DNA of 11,327 nt, taken from the NCBI GenBank assembly GCA_030833145.1, contig JAURHT010000062.1, forward strand, positions 1 to 11,327, written 5' to 3'. This DNA comes from Aquirufa sp. (GTDB lineage: Bacteria; Bacteroidota; Bacteroidia; Cytophagales; Spirosomataceae). The translations under genes were made by a program, and so were the position numbers. Shown here one piece after another: positions 1 to 6,009 of this stretch (position 1 is the stretch's first letter; every line of letters starts with the position of its first letter). The notes beneath the pieces were generated by a model. That model did not search any database and was not told the DNA's origin. It worked only from the letters and a program-made list of their open reading frames with translations.

Positions 1-448
1 CTACCTCTGCTAACGGAAACCAAGTGGCTTCTTTCGCAACGATTTTTCTATGCTTGACGGTTTTCTCTGTTAAGATTTCTACCGCTTCATCTGTATTAGA
101 AACCAACGTTCCCTCTACATTTTCTGCCTCTTTATTTTTCATCCAAACCTTCACCTTGCGGCCTAGGTTCTTCTGAAATTGCCAGCCTTGGCTTAATGGA
201 AAGTCCAAACCCGGTGAAGACACTTCTAAATTATACGCTTCTTCAATCAGCACGCCCTCTTCTATGAAGTGGGCTAATTTACGGCTCATTAAAGCGCATT
301 GGTCAATGGTAACACCTTCTAACGTATCCACCAAAATCGTAATTAAGGTTCTTTTAGCACCCTGAGACACAGAAAAATCGACTAAAAGCAAAGGGCCATC
401 GCCAATATACTCCAATGTCCATTCTTTCAGTTTACTCGTTAAATCCAT
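1..448 (-). CDS. rimP: Ribosome maturation factor RimP (3' end cut by window edge)
   Basis: RimP binds the 30S subunit and is needed for its late assembly, in the cytoplasm. The visible 149 codons start at the ATG on the minus strand (448-446) and are open to the left edge. The family signature is seen at residues 72-85 (YNLEVSSPGLDFPL), between an N-terminal alpha/beta domain (about 1-82) and a C-terminal SH3-like beta domain (about 88 onward). Family members are usually about 150 residues, so only a few C-terminal residues should be missing. There is no Shine-Dalgarno sequence, as is usual in Bacteroidota. In most bacteria rimP is followed by nusA and infB; that would lie left of the window and is inference here. 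A promoter and a terminator-like hairpin precede it (separate entries). Confidence 0.93.
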   Translation of the reverse strand, partial: MDLTSKLKEWTLEYIGDGPLLLVDFSVSQGAKRTLITILVDTLEGVTIDQCALMSRKLAHFIEEGVLIEEAYNLEVSSPGLDFPLSQGWQFQKNLGRKVKVWMKNKEAENVEGTLVSNTDEAVEILTEKTVKHRKIVAKEATWFPLAEV

Positions 449-465
449 GTTCCTTCTGGGCTATG

Positions 466-496
466 AAAACAAAAAGAGGGATCAAAAACCCCTCTT
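466..496 (-). terminator. Terminator-like hairpin in the rimP leader
   Basis: Read on the minus strand, AAGAGGG (496-490) pairs perfectly with CCCTCTT (480-474) around a 9-nt loop. The second arm runs into a T-rich tract (TTTTTGTTTT). This is the shape of an intrinsic terminator, but it lies between the rimP promoter and the rimP start. It could therefore act as an attenuator. Alternatively it could stop read-through from the distant minus-strand receptor gene. Confidence 0.5.
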
Positions 497-515
497 CTTT
501 TCCTTAAATTCTCTA

Positions 516-545
516 CAAAGATACGCATAATTTTAGAAAAACAAA
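516..545 (-). promoter_or_regulatory. Bacteroidota-type promoter of rimP
   Basis: On the minus strand the -7 box TATCTTTG (523-516) fits the Bacteroidota consensus TAnnTTTG perfectly. A TTTG (545-542) sits 18 nt upstream as the -33 element. Transcription should begin near 509, giving a leader of about 60 nt before the rimP ATG. The assignment is by consensus match and position only. Confidence 0.7.
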
Positions 546-624
546 GTAATTGGTCCGTTATAGAGTCTTTATGCAAAAACAGATTGCGATTTTTTTCGTT
601 ATTTGCATCTTCAATTATTTCCAA

Positions 625-1140
625 ATGAAATTAGCGTCGCTCCTTCTTCTCATCACATTTTACAGCCTAGGAGGTGACCGTTTCCCCACTCCTCCAGATG
701 CCCCTAATCGTCTATTCTTTATCCAAAGGAGTACAAATGCAAACGTGGTAGTCTATGATGCGAATTTGATAGGGGGTAAATTGAATGCCAAAGACCCGGT
801 ACACACTTATTGGTATCGTTTTGGAGAAAAGGGCCAAAAAGAGGAACTAACTACCATCCAGCGCACATTAGCGTACGGATTATATACTACAGCAGTACCA
901 GGTGCACCTAATTCCTATGAAGGACATTTTCTAGCTTATAGAAAACGGAAATTTATGGTCAAGCAGGATGCCGCCGGAGACCCCATTGCTCTTTTTCCCA
1001 TTAATGGAAAGATGCAAATCCTAAAACGCGTGTTTGTTACCGTGGACGATTCTAAGTTTATGACCACTGTGAATTTTATTGAACTTTTTGGCAAAGATCC
1101 GACGACAGGGAAGGATGTGTATGAGAAGTTTAAGCCGTAG
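625..1140 (+). CDS. DUF4833-like secreted protein
   Basis: The function is unknown. The mature part, with residues such as NRLFFIQRSTNANVVVYDAN and DPVHTYWYRF, resembles the DUF4833 family of Bacteroidota as I recall it. I cannot confirm this by search. The chosen ATG at 625 gives 171 residues and a compact signal peptide (MKLASLLLLITFYSLGG) followed by a Pro-rich mature start. An in-frame ATG at 571 would add 18 further residues, themselves hydrophobic, making an unusually long double hydrophobic N-terminus, so I prefer 625. The protein probably crosses the inner membrane. It has no lipobox Cys near the cleavage region. The gene runs divergently from rimP and convergently with the receptor gene. 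No convincing promoter of its own was seen. Confidence 0.75.
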   Translation: MKLASLLLLITFYSLGGDRFPTPPDAPNRLFFIQRSTNANVVVYDANLIGGKLNAKDPVHTYWYRFGEKGQKEELTTIQRTLAYGLYTTAVPGAPNSYEGHFLAYRKRKFMVKQDAAGDPIALFPINGKMQILKRVFVTVDDSKFMTTVNFIELFGKDPTTGKDVYEKFKP

Positions 1141-1142
1141 AC

Positions 1143-1159
1143 GCATTGCCATGCAATGC
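1143..1159. repeat. Short perfect hairpin after the DUF4833 gene
   Basis: GCATTGC (1143-1149) and GCAATGC (1153-1159) form a perfect 7-bp stem with a 3-nt loop, two bases past the stop codon. No T-tract follows directly, so it is a weak terminator candidate. It leads straight into the 7-bp repeat array. Confidence 0.45.
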
Positions 1160-1161
1160 TC

Positions 1162-1257
1162 AAAGCATAGAGCATAAAGCACAAAGTAAAAAGTGTCCGG
1201 AGGAAAAGAGTCCGGAGGAAAATCTTTATTCTTTGTGCTTTATGCTTTATTCTTTAA
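1162..1257. repeat. Degenerate 7-bp / 15-bp repeat array with a 16-bp inverted repeat
   Basis: From 1162 the sequence falls into 7-bp steps: AAAGCAT, AGAGCAT, AAAGCAC, AAAGTAA, AAAGTGT. In the middle is a 13-bp direct repeat, GTCCGGAGGAAAA, at 1195-1207 and 1210-1222 (15-bp period). The right side is again 7-bp steps: TTTATTC, TTTGTGC, TTTATGC, TTTATTC. The flanks form a perfect 16-bp inverted repeat, 1171-1186 (AGCATAAAGCACAAAG) against 1231-1246, with a 44-nt loop. The array fills the space between two convergent genes and overlaps the last codons of the receptor gene. It could act as a two-way terminator, but its repeat structure is unlike an ordinary one. Confidence 0.75.
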
Positions 1258-3242
1258 AATGACCCTGAAAGAGTTATTTGCCCGTTCCTCGGTTGCCCAC
1301 TATACCCCGTAATCTCCATTATTTCTTGATTCAGCGCATTTTTTAGTAAGGCTGATATCTTCCATTTGGAATTGAGTTGGTAATGAACCGAAATGTCTGT
1401 CCAAACATAGGCTGACATGGGATTCGGTTGAACGGAATAGGTGGACTCGTCGTAGAAGTAGTCCGTTCTTTGGCCAACAAATTGATTCGTTAATCCCACC
1501 GTCCATTTATTTGCCAATTTTGCATGCAAATAAAGATTCCAGGCATTCGTTGGGCGGCGAATTAAAGACGAATAAGTAGAATCGCGGTCCGTCATCTCCC
1601 CTTTCAAATAGGTATAATTGAAATCCGCTTGAAATTTTGCCGTTTGATAGCTGATTTCAAATTCGATTCCGCGGGTATGCTGCTGAGAAATATTTTGGTA
1701 TTTGCCAAAAGGCTCGGTATCCATCGCCTGAAAAACGATTCCCTGATTCACTTGATTTTCAAAGGTAACAGCACGAATCTTCCAAGATTTCATTTTCTTT
1801 TCTGCACCAAATTCAATCGTTTTCCCTTGCTCAGGTTGCAAATCTAGGTTGCCATAAGGAGACGCTAATTGATAAATCGATGGCGTTTTGAAACTCGTAT
1901 AATAATTCCCAAAGAGCTTCGTCGTCCGCGAAATAGCCCAATACGGATTCAGATTATAAGTAAAATAGTTCCCAAAAGTCGATTGCGAATTCCATCGCGC
2001 ACCCACCTCGTAACCGAATTTACCCCAGCTCTGTTGAAAAGTAGCATAGGTTCCTACAATCTGCTGGGTCTTTTGTTTCTCTGTTAAATCGGGAGACGAA
2101 TACGCACCGTAGTCGCTGAGAGAAAGGTCGCTTTGCTCCGTTTTTTGGCGTCTATATTCAGAACCAATTAACAAAGTGGCATTTTCCTTTACTGGAATCT
2201 TCACAAAAGCTTCTAATCCTTGGTTCAAACCTGCATAACTGGATAGACTAAACTTCGACCACGCATTCGCCGCGACGTCCGTAGAATCGTTGCGAAACTC
2301 CCGGTGAATTAAATCTTGGAAGGCGCGAACTGTCCAATTATTCACCTGGTATTGCGCTCTAAACGAATGACTTACGGCCTTCGATGTGTAATCTAGATCA
2401 TCTACAAAGGGACCATTATCTAAATTTCCTTGGTACAACTGTGACGAATAAGAAAAATCAAGGTTACCTTTTTTCCCCATATCACGTCCCCATTTCAAAC
2501 CCCAGCTTTGCTGCTTAAATCCGTCGGCCTCCGCTTTTCCTTGGGCGATTTTAGCCGAAGAAAAACCATCCGTCGCGTAATTTTGGGCTTGTATTTGAAG
2601 TTGATTATTTCCATGATTCGTGGACCAAGAAATCTGCTCTTGGTGCGTCCCTAATCCACCTCCTTGTAATACAATATTTAATCCTTTGGCATTTTTCTTG
2701 GTGACTAAATTAATCACAGCCGCCATCGCATCCGATCCATACAGCGTAGATTGGCCTCCTTTTAGGATTTCGATTCGTTCGATGTTTGCCAAAGAAATCA
2801 AGTTCCAATCCATCACCGACGAAATATGTGATGGATCATTCAGCGGAAATCCATCCATCAACAAGAGCACGTGACCCGTATTTGCCCCTCTCACATAAAT
2901 TTCCTGATTCGTCCCCGGCGCGCTGCGCGCGCCTACTACCGCGACACCCACACTTTGCTGGAGTAATTCACCTAGACTTTTCCCCTGATTGGCCTGGATC
3001 ATTTCGGCCGAAATGACCGAAACCACTTTCCCCGAGCGAGCCAGTTTTTCTGGGTACTTAGGAGCGGAGATGGTAACCTCTGCGAGCGTGGAATCTCTTT
3101 TTAGAGTAGAGAGAGGAGAGTATAGAGTAGAGACCTTCGGACTCATTCCCACCGGACTACGGACTTTGGACTCCGGACTCATTCCCTCCGGACTAGCGAC
3201 TGCTGCATAGCTGCAAAACGCTAATAATACTAGCTTTAACAT
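1254..3242 (-). CDS. btuB: TonB-dependent vitamin B12 receptor, BtuB-like
   Basis: This outer-membrane beta-barrel receptor most likely imports cobalamin or a related corrinoid with TonB energy. The 662 residues comprise a signal peptide (1-16, ending AVA), a repeat-encoded linker (17-49, see separate entry), a TonB-box-like LAEVTISA (53-60), a plug domain (about 55-183) and a barrel ending in an aromatic residue (SGSF). Plug motifs seen are YVRG (116-119), LMDGFPLND (128-136) and IERIEILKGGQSTLYGSDA (154-172). E. coli BtuB has 614 residues, and the linker accounts for much of the excess. The B12 assignment rests on the cobalamin riboswitch in the leader, not on ligand residues. The gene is monocistronic here: the next minus-strand gene is rimP, 800 bp away with its own promoter. 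Confidence 0.9.
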   Translation of the reverse strand: MLKLVLLAFCSYAAVASPEGMSPESKVRSPVGMSPKVSTLYSPLSTLKRDSTLAEVTISAPKYPEKLARSGKVVSVISAEMIQANQGKSLGELLQQSVGVAVVGARSAPGTNQEIYVRGANTGHVLLLMDGFPLNDPSHISSVMDWNLISLANIERIEILKGGQSTLYGSDAMAAVINLVTKKNAKGLNIVLQGGGLGTHQEQISWSTNHGNNQLQIQAQNYATDGFSSAKIAQGKAEADGFKQQSWGLKWGRDMGKKGNLDFSYSSQLYQGNLDNGPFVDDLDYTSKAVSHSFRAQYQVNNWTVRAFQDLIHREFRNDSTDVAANAWSKFSLSSYAGLNQGLEAFVKIPVKENATLLIGSEYRRQKTEQSDLSLSDYGAYSSPDLTEKQKTQQIVGTYATFQQSWGKFGYEVGARWNSQSTFGNYFTYNLNPYWAISRTTKLFGNYYTSFKTPSIYQLASPYGNLDLQPEQGKTIEFGAEKKMKSWKIRAVTFENQVNQGIVFQAMDTEPFGKYQNISQQHTRGIEFEISYQTAKFQADFNYTYLKGEMTDRDSTYSSLIRRPTNAWNLYLHAKLANKWTVGLTNQFVGQRTDYFYDESTYSVQPNPMSAYVWTDISVHYQLNSKWKISALLKNALNQEIMEITGYSGQPRNGQITLSGSF
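3098..3194 (-). repeat. In-frame 7-bp / 15-bp repeat array within the receptor gene
   Basis: On the minus strand, AGTCC cores begin at 3194 and then follow at steps of 15, 7, 7, 7 and 15 bp. The 15-bp unit AGTCCGGWGGGAATG occurs twice. Downstream are 7-bp units ACTCTAT, ACTCTCC, TCTCTCT and ACTCTAA. The array encodes residues 17-49, rich in Ser and Pro (SPEGMSP, SPVGMSP, STLYSPLSTL). It begins exactly at codon 17, the predicted first residue of the mature receptor. The AGTCCGGAGG core is shared with the array at 1162-1257. Confidence 0.8.
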
Positions 3243-3290
3243 GTTTTTTGCCCTTTCAGGCCTGTGAAATAAATAGGTAATCGAACGCTC

Positions 3291-3321
3291 GACCTTGGAT
3301 TATCCTCCGTAATTCAAGGTC
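3291..3321 (-). promoter_or_regulatory. Hairpin between riboswitch and receptor start, possible expression platform
   Basis: On the minus strand GACCTTG (3321-3315) pairs with CAAGGTC (3297-3291). After one mismatch a further ATTA/TAAT pairing follows, leaving a 7-nt loop CGGAGGA. It lies between the aptamer and the ATG, where an expression platform is expected. There is no T-tract, so it is not a plain terminator. The GACCT in the 3' end of the aptamer could pair with AGGTC of this hairpin instead, which would allow a switch; that part is inference. Confidence 0.45.
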
Positions 3322-3332
3322 AAGAATAGTAA

Positions 3333-3500
3333 AAGGCAGGTCTCCTGACTCATTTCCCTTGCTTTTCGGCCTTCCCAGCGACGCCAGTGACCCTAGATTG
3401 AAAAGCTTTTTGAAAATTTACAGTTGCGGGGACAGTTTCGGATTTTCACCAAATTCCCTATTAATCAACGCCGTTCGAAGCGGCGCAGAACCTTTCGCTA
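3333..3500 (-). promoter_or_regulatory. Cobalamin (adenosylcobalamin) riboswitch
   Basis: Read on the minus strand, the leader contains the hallmark elements in order. First is the 5' AAAGGTT segment, then AGGGAATTTGGTGAAAATCC, then the near-invariant core CTGTCCCCGCAACTGTAA (3435-3418). Next come TCACTGGCG and GGGAAGGC, and finally the B12-box 3' end GAGTCAGGAGACCTGCC (3351-3335). In this family cobalamin binding lowers expression of the downstream gene. The aptamer begins right after a matching promoter and ends about 90 nt before the receptor ATG. The exact ends are approximate. Confidence 0.96.
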
Positions 3501-3503
3501 GCA

Positions 3504-3532
3504 CAAAGGTAGTTCAATTTCTATTTTATCAA
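3504..3532 (-). promoter_or_regulatory. Promoter of the riboswitch-receptor transcript
   Basis: On the minus strand TACCTTTG (3511-3504) matches TAnnTTTG. TTG (3532-3530) lies 18 nt upstream. The expected start, near 3497, falls exactly at the 5' end of the aptamer, so promoter and riboswitch support each other. Confidence 0.75.
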
Positions 3533-3602
3533 TTTGTTGGGCCAAAGTTTCGAAATATATTCTCCTATTTTGTAAAAAGAAACCGAGAATTAATCAGACA
3601 AA

Positions 3603-4172
3603 ATGGACTCAAAAATACGCTGCCGCTGGTGTGGTTCAGATGAATTATACCAAACCTACCACGACCTCGAATGGGGCAATCCGGAACACCGCGATGAAGC
3701 GCTTTTTGAGCTCCTCATCCTAGAAGGCTTCCAAGCCGGCCTCTCCTGGATCACCATTTTGAAGCGACGCGAAGCCTTCAAAGAAGCCTTCGCGCAATTC
3801 GATTACCACGCCTTAGCCACCTGGTCGAATGAGCAACTAGAAGCTCAAATGCAAAACGAACTAATCATCCGAAACCGACTAAAAATCAGCGCCGTCCGAA
3901 CGAATGCGCAGGCTTTTATTAAAATTCAGGAAAAATTTGGTAGCTTTAACCAATATATTTGGGAGTTTGTGGGCCATACGCCTATCCTAAACCACTTTGC
4001 CCATCACGGAGAATTACCCGCTAGCACAGAAATTTCTGTCTTATTGAGCAAATCTCTAAAGAAGAATGGATTCCGCTTTGTCGGCCCTACCATTTGTTAT
4101 GCGTTGATGCAGGCCGCTGGATTAGTGAACGATCATACGATTGACTGCTTTCGCCATCCTAACAATAGCTAA
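3603..4172 (+). CDS. tag: DNA-3-methyladenine glycosylase I
   Basis: Tag removes 3-methyladenine from alkylated DNA, the first step of base-excision repair, in the cytoplasm. The 189 residues match E. coli Tag (187) over the full length. Motifs seen are the N-terminal RCRWCG (6-11), YHDLEWG (19-25), LEGFQAGLSWITIL (40-53), SKSLKKNGFRFVGPTICY and the C-terminal NDHTIDCFRH (176-185). By comparison with the E. coli enzyme, the zinc ligands should be C7, H20, H178 and C182, and the catalytic Glu E41, with W49 in the base pocket; all are present. The ATG at 3603 places the Cys at the expected distance. The gene heads a same-strand cluster, and the next start follows its stop codon with no gap. It is divergent from the riboswitch-controlled receptor. 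Confidence 0.97.
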   Translation: MDSKIRCRWCGSDELYQTYHDLEWGNPEHRDEALFELLILEGFQAGLSWITILKRREAFKEAFAQFDYHALATWSNEQLEAQMQNELIIRNRLKISAVRTNAQAFIKIQEKFGSFNQYIWEFVGHTPILNHFAHHGELPASTEISVLLSKSLKKNGFRFVGPTICYALMQAAGLVNDHTIDCFRHPNNS

Positions 4173-4946
4173 ATGAACAAAAGGATAGTCATTATCCCCA
4201 CTTACAATGAGATTGAAAACATCGAAGCCATCCTTTTGAAGGTCTTGAGCTTGGATCCCGTTTTCGATGTCTTAATCGTGGATGATGGTTCGCCTGATGG
4301 AACTGCGCAGGAAGTAAAACGCCTTCAAAAGGCGAATGAAGGCCGTATTCACTTACTGGAGAGAAAAGGTAAATTAGGATTAGGCACCGCTTATATTGAA
4401 GGCTTCAAAATCGCCCTAGATAAAGGCTACGATTTCATCTTTGAGATGGACGCAGACTTCTCTCACAATCCAAATGATTTAATCCACCTGTTCAAAGCCT
4501 GCGCCACTCCCGCCGAATTAAAAGAAGAAAACTTGCCGGGAGAAGAAGCAGGAAACGGAGATATGTCTATCGGATCCCGCTACATTAATGGCGTGAACGT
4601 AGTCAATTGGCCTATGAGCCGTGTGTTGATGTCCTACTTCGCTGGCTTCTATGTGCGTTTTATCACAGGAATGAAAGTGCAAGACGCAACCGCTGGATTC
4701 GTTTGCTACCGCAGAAACACCTTGGAAACATTACCTTTAGACCAAATCAAGTTCATCGGTTACGCCTTCCAAGTGGAAATGAAATTTACTACCTGGAAAT
4801 ATGGTTTCAACCTCGTAGAGGTGCCTATCATCTTTACGGATCGCACCAAAGGAACGAGTAAGATGTCGGCGAATATTTTTAAAGAAGCGATTTTTGGGGT
4901 AATTCAAATGAAAGTCAATAGTTTGTTCAAGCGTTACCAAGCCTAA
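4173..4946 (+). CDS. Polyprenol-phosphate mannosyltransferase-like GT2 glycosyltransferase
   Basis: A family-2 glycosyltransferase of the DPM1 (dolichyl/polyprenol-phosphate mannose synthase) type. It would transfer a sugar from a nucleotide donor to a lipid phosphate on the inner face of the membrane. Seen are an N-terminal Rossmann start IIPTYNE (7-13), VDDGSPDGT (36-44), the metal-binding DADFSHNP (93-100), GSRY (134-137), VVNWPMSRVLMSYFA, DATAGFVCYRR, GYAFQVEMKF and the C-terminal TDRTKGTSKM. At 257 residues it is the single-domain form with no C-terminal membrane segments. An acidic stretch (about 111-128, ELKEENLPGEEAGNGD) between the DxD region and GSRY seems inserted compared with the family as I know it. 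The ATG abuts the tag stop codon, so translation is probably coupled. The sugar and lipid acceptor are not determined by sequence. Confidence 0.9.
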   Translation: MNKRIVIIPTYNEIENIEAILLKVLSLDPVFDVLIVDDGSPDGTAQEVKRLQKANEGRIHLLERKGKLGLGTAYIEGFKIALDKGYDFIFEMDADFSHNPNDLIHLFKACATPAELKEENLPGEEAGNGDMSIGSRYINGVNVVNWPMSRVLMSYFAGFYVRFITGMKVQDATAGFVCYRRNTLETLPLDQIKFIGYAFQVEMKFTTWKYGFNLVEVPIIFTDRTKGTSKMSANIFKEAIFGVIQMKVNSLFKRYQA

Positions 4947-4947
4947 T

Positions 4948-5490
4948 ATGAGCTATACGGTCTTAAAATCCATTCACATCATATTTGTTGTCAGCTGGTT
5001 TGCTGGTCTATTCTACCTTCCCCGTTTGTTGGTTTACCACGCTGAATCACAAGACAAAGGAGAGCCCGAAAAAAACATTTTATCTAAGCAGTTCGAGAAG
5101 ATGGAGAAAATCCTTTTCAATGCCATCATGATTCCAGCGATGTTCTTGACGTGGATAACTGGTTTATCGTTGATTTATGTGGCTTGGCTCAGCAGCTTTG
5201 GATCTCAAGGCTGGTTGCATCTGAAATTAGGATTCGTGGTAGCCATTACGGTTTACCATTTTGTTTGTAGGCACCTGATTCTTCAATTCAGAAAAGGGAA
5301 TTTCATCCTATCCGGAACACAACTAAGGCTTTATAATGAGATTGCCACGATTCTACTAGTCGCGGTGGTTTTCTTAGTGGTAGCTAAAAATACCTTGGAC
5401 TGGATGTATGGATTGGGAGGATTTGTGATTTTCGCCATTGTGATTATGGCGGCAGTCACCATCGTGAAGAAAATCAGAAACAAGGCTTAA
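4948..5490 (+). CDS. hemJ: Protoporphyrinogen IX oxidase HemJ (CopD-like membrane protein)
   Basis: HemJ oxidises protoporphyrinogen IX to protoporphyrin IX, the penultimate step of haem synthesis, in the inner membrane. The 180 residues show four to five membrane helices: about 5-25, 57-80, 87-106, 130-147 and 150-172. The family start LKSIHIIFVVSWFAGLFYLP with H10, followed by RLLVYH (26-31), is typical of HemJ. WLHLKLGFV and YHFVCRH in the middle also fit. The start lies one base after the GT2 stop codon, so it is likely co-transcribed with tag and the GT2 gene. The three have no obvious shared pathway. Its stop codon directly abuts the smpB stop codon on the other strand. Confidence 0.9.
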   Translation: MSYTVLKSIHIIFVVSWFAGLFYLPRLLVYHAESQDKGEPEKNILSKQFEKMEKILFNAIMIPAMFLTWITGLSLIYVAWLSSFGSQGWLHLKLGFVVAITVYHFVCRHLILQFRKGNFILSGTQLRLYNEIATILLVAVVFLVVAKNTLDWMYGLGGFVIFAIVIMAAVTIVKKIRNKA

Positions 5491-5952
5491 TTAGGACATC
5501 GAGCGATCCATATCCCGTTTCACATCTTTTTCTTTAATGTCATCTCGTTTATCAAAGGTCTTTTTACCTTTCGATAGTGCGATGTTTAGTTTGGCATAGC
5601 CTTTATCTGAGATGAATAGACGGGTAGGAATAATTGTCAAACCCACATTCTTCAACTCCTTCTGTAATTTACCTAACTCGCGTTTAGATAACAGCAACTT
5701 GCGATCACGTAAGGGGTCGTGATTGTAATGCGTACCCTCGTCATAGGCCGAAATGTGCATATTGCGAACGAAGAGTTCCTCCTGAAAGAAAATACAGTAG
5801 GCATCGGTTAGATTGGCTTTCCCTTGGCGAATCGATTTAATCTCGGTACCAGTCAATACCAAGCCAGCTGTGAAGGTATCAATGAATGCATATTCAAAGG
5901 AAGCCCTACGATTCTTGATTTCAACAGTCTTCTGGATTTTTTCTTTTGCCAT
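5491..5952 (-). CDS. smpB: SsrA-binding protein SmpB
   Basis: SmpB binds tmRNA and brings it to stalled ribosomes for trans-translation. The 153 residues contain the OB-fold hallmarks NRRASFEY (14-21), [18 protein letters not shown] (35-52) and [22 protein letters not shown] (66-87). The C-terminal tail is Lys/Asp-rich ([20 protein letters not shown]), as expected for the part that enters the decoding centre. I chose the ATG at 5952 (MAKEK). A longer reading from 5982 would add ten residues encoded by a terminator hairpin and is unlikely. The start lies only about 7 nt after the T-tract of that terminator. The tmRNA gene is not in this window. Confidence 0.97.
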   Translation of the reverse strand: MAKEKIQKTVEIKNRRASFEYAFIDTFTAGLVLTGTEIKSIRQGKANLTDAYCIFFQEELFVRNMHISAYDEGTHYNHDPLRDRKLLLSKRELGKLQKELKNVGLTIIPTRLFISDKGYAKLNIALSKGKKTFDKRDDIKEKDVKRDMDRSMS

Positions 5953-5956
5953 TTGA

Positions 5957-5991
5957 ATAAAAAAAGCCACACAGCGAAACACTGCGTGGCT
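5957..5991 (-). terminator. Intrinsic terminator of the OmpH/Skp gene
   Basis: On the minus strand AGCCACGCAG (5991-5982) pairs with CTGTGTGGCT (5974-5965). This gives a 10-bp stem with one G-U pair and a 7-nt loop, followed by seven T. On the plus strand the G-U becomes A-C and no T-tract follows, so the signal is specific to the minus strand. It lies 18 nt after the OmpH stop codon and just before smpB. Confidence 0.85.
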
Positions 5992-6009
5992 AAATGTAGC
6001 TAAAAGCTA

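Noticed and set aside
439..624. Minus-strand 61-codon frame overlapping the rimP start
   Set aside because: It covers the rimP promoter and leader in a different frame and has no protein-like character.
1195..1222. Repeat and spacer pattern resembling a mini-CRISPR
   Set aside because: There are only two 13-bp copies with a 2-bp gap, and no cas genes. It fits the 7/15-bp repeat family instead.
3535..3570. Possible promoter for the tag cluster (TTG-N19-TATATTCT)
   Set aside because: The -7 box has two mismatches to TAnnTTTG, and an alternative TATTTTG nearby has no spaced TTG. This is too weak to call.
3359..3643. Plus-strand reading frame of 94 codons upstream of tag
   Set aside because: It runs through the minus-strand cobalamin riboswitch and overlaps the tag start in another frame. 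The translation shows no family features.
5953..5982. Ten-residue N-terminal extension of SmpB
   Set aside because: It would be encoded by the terminator stem and loop. MAKEK at 5952 matches the usual SmpB start.
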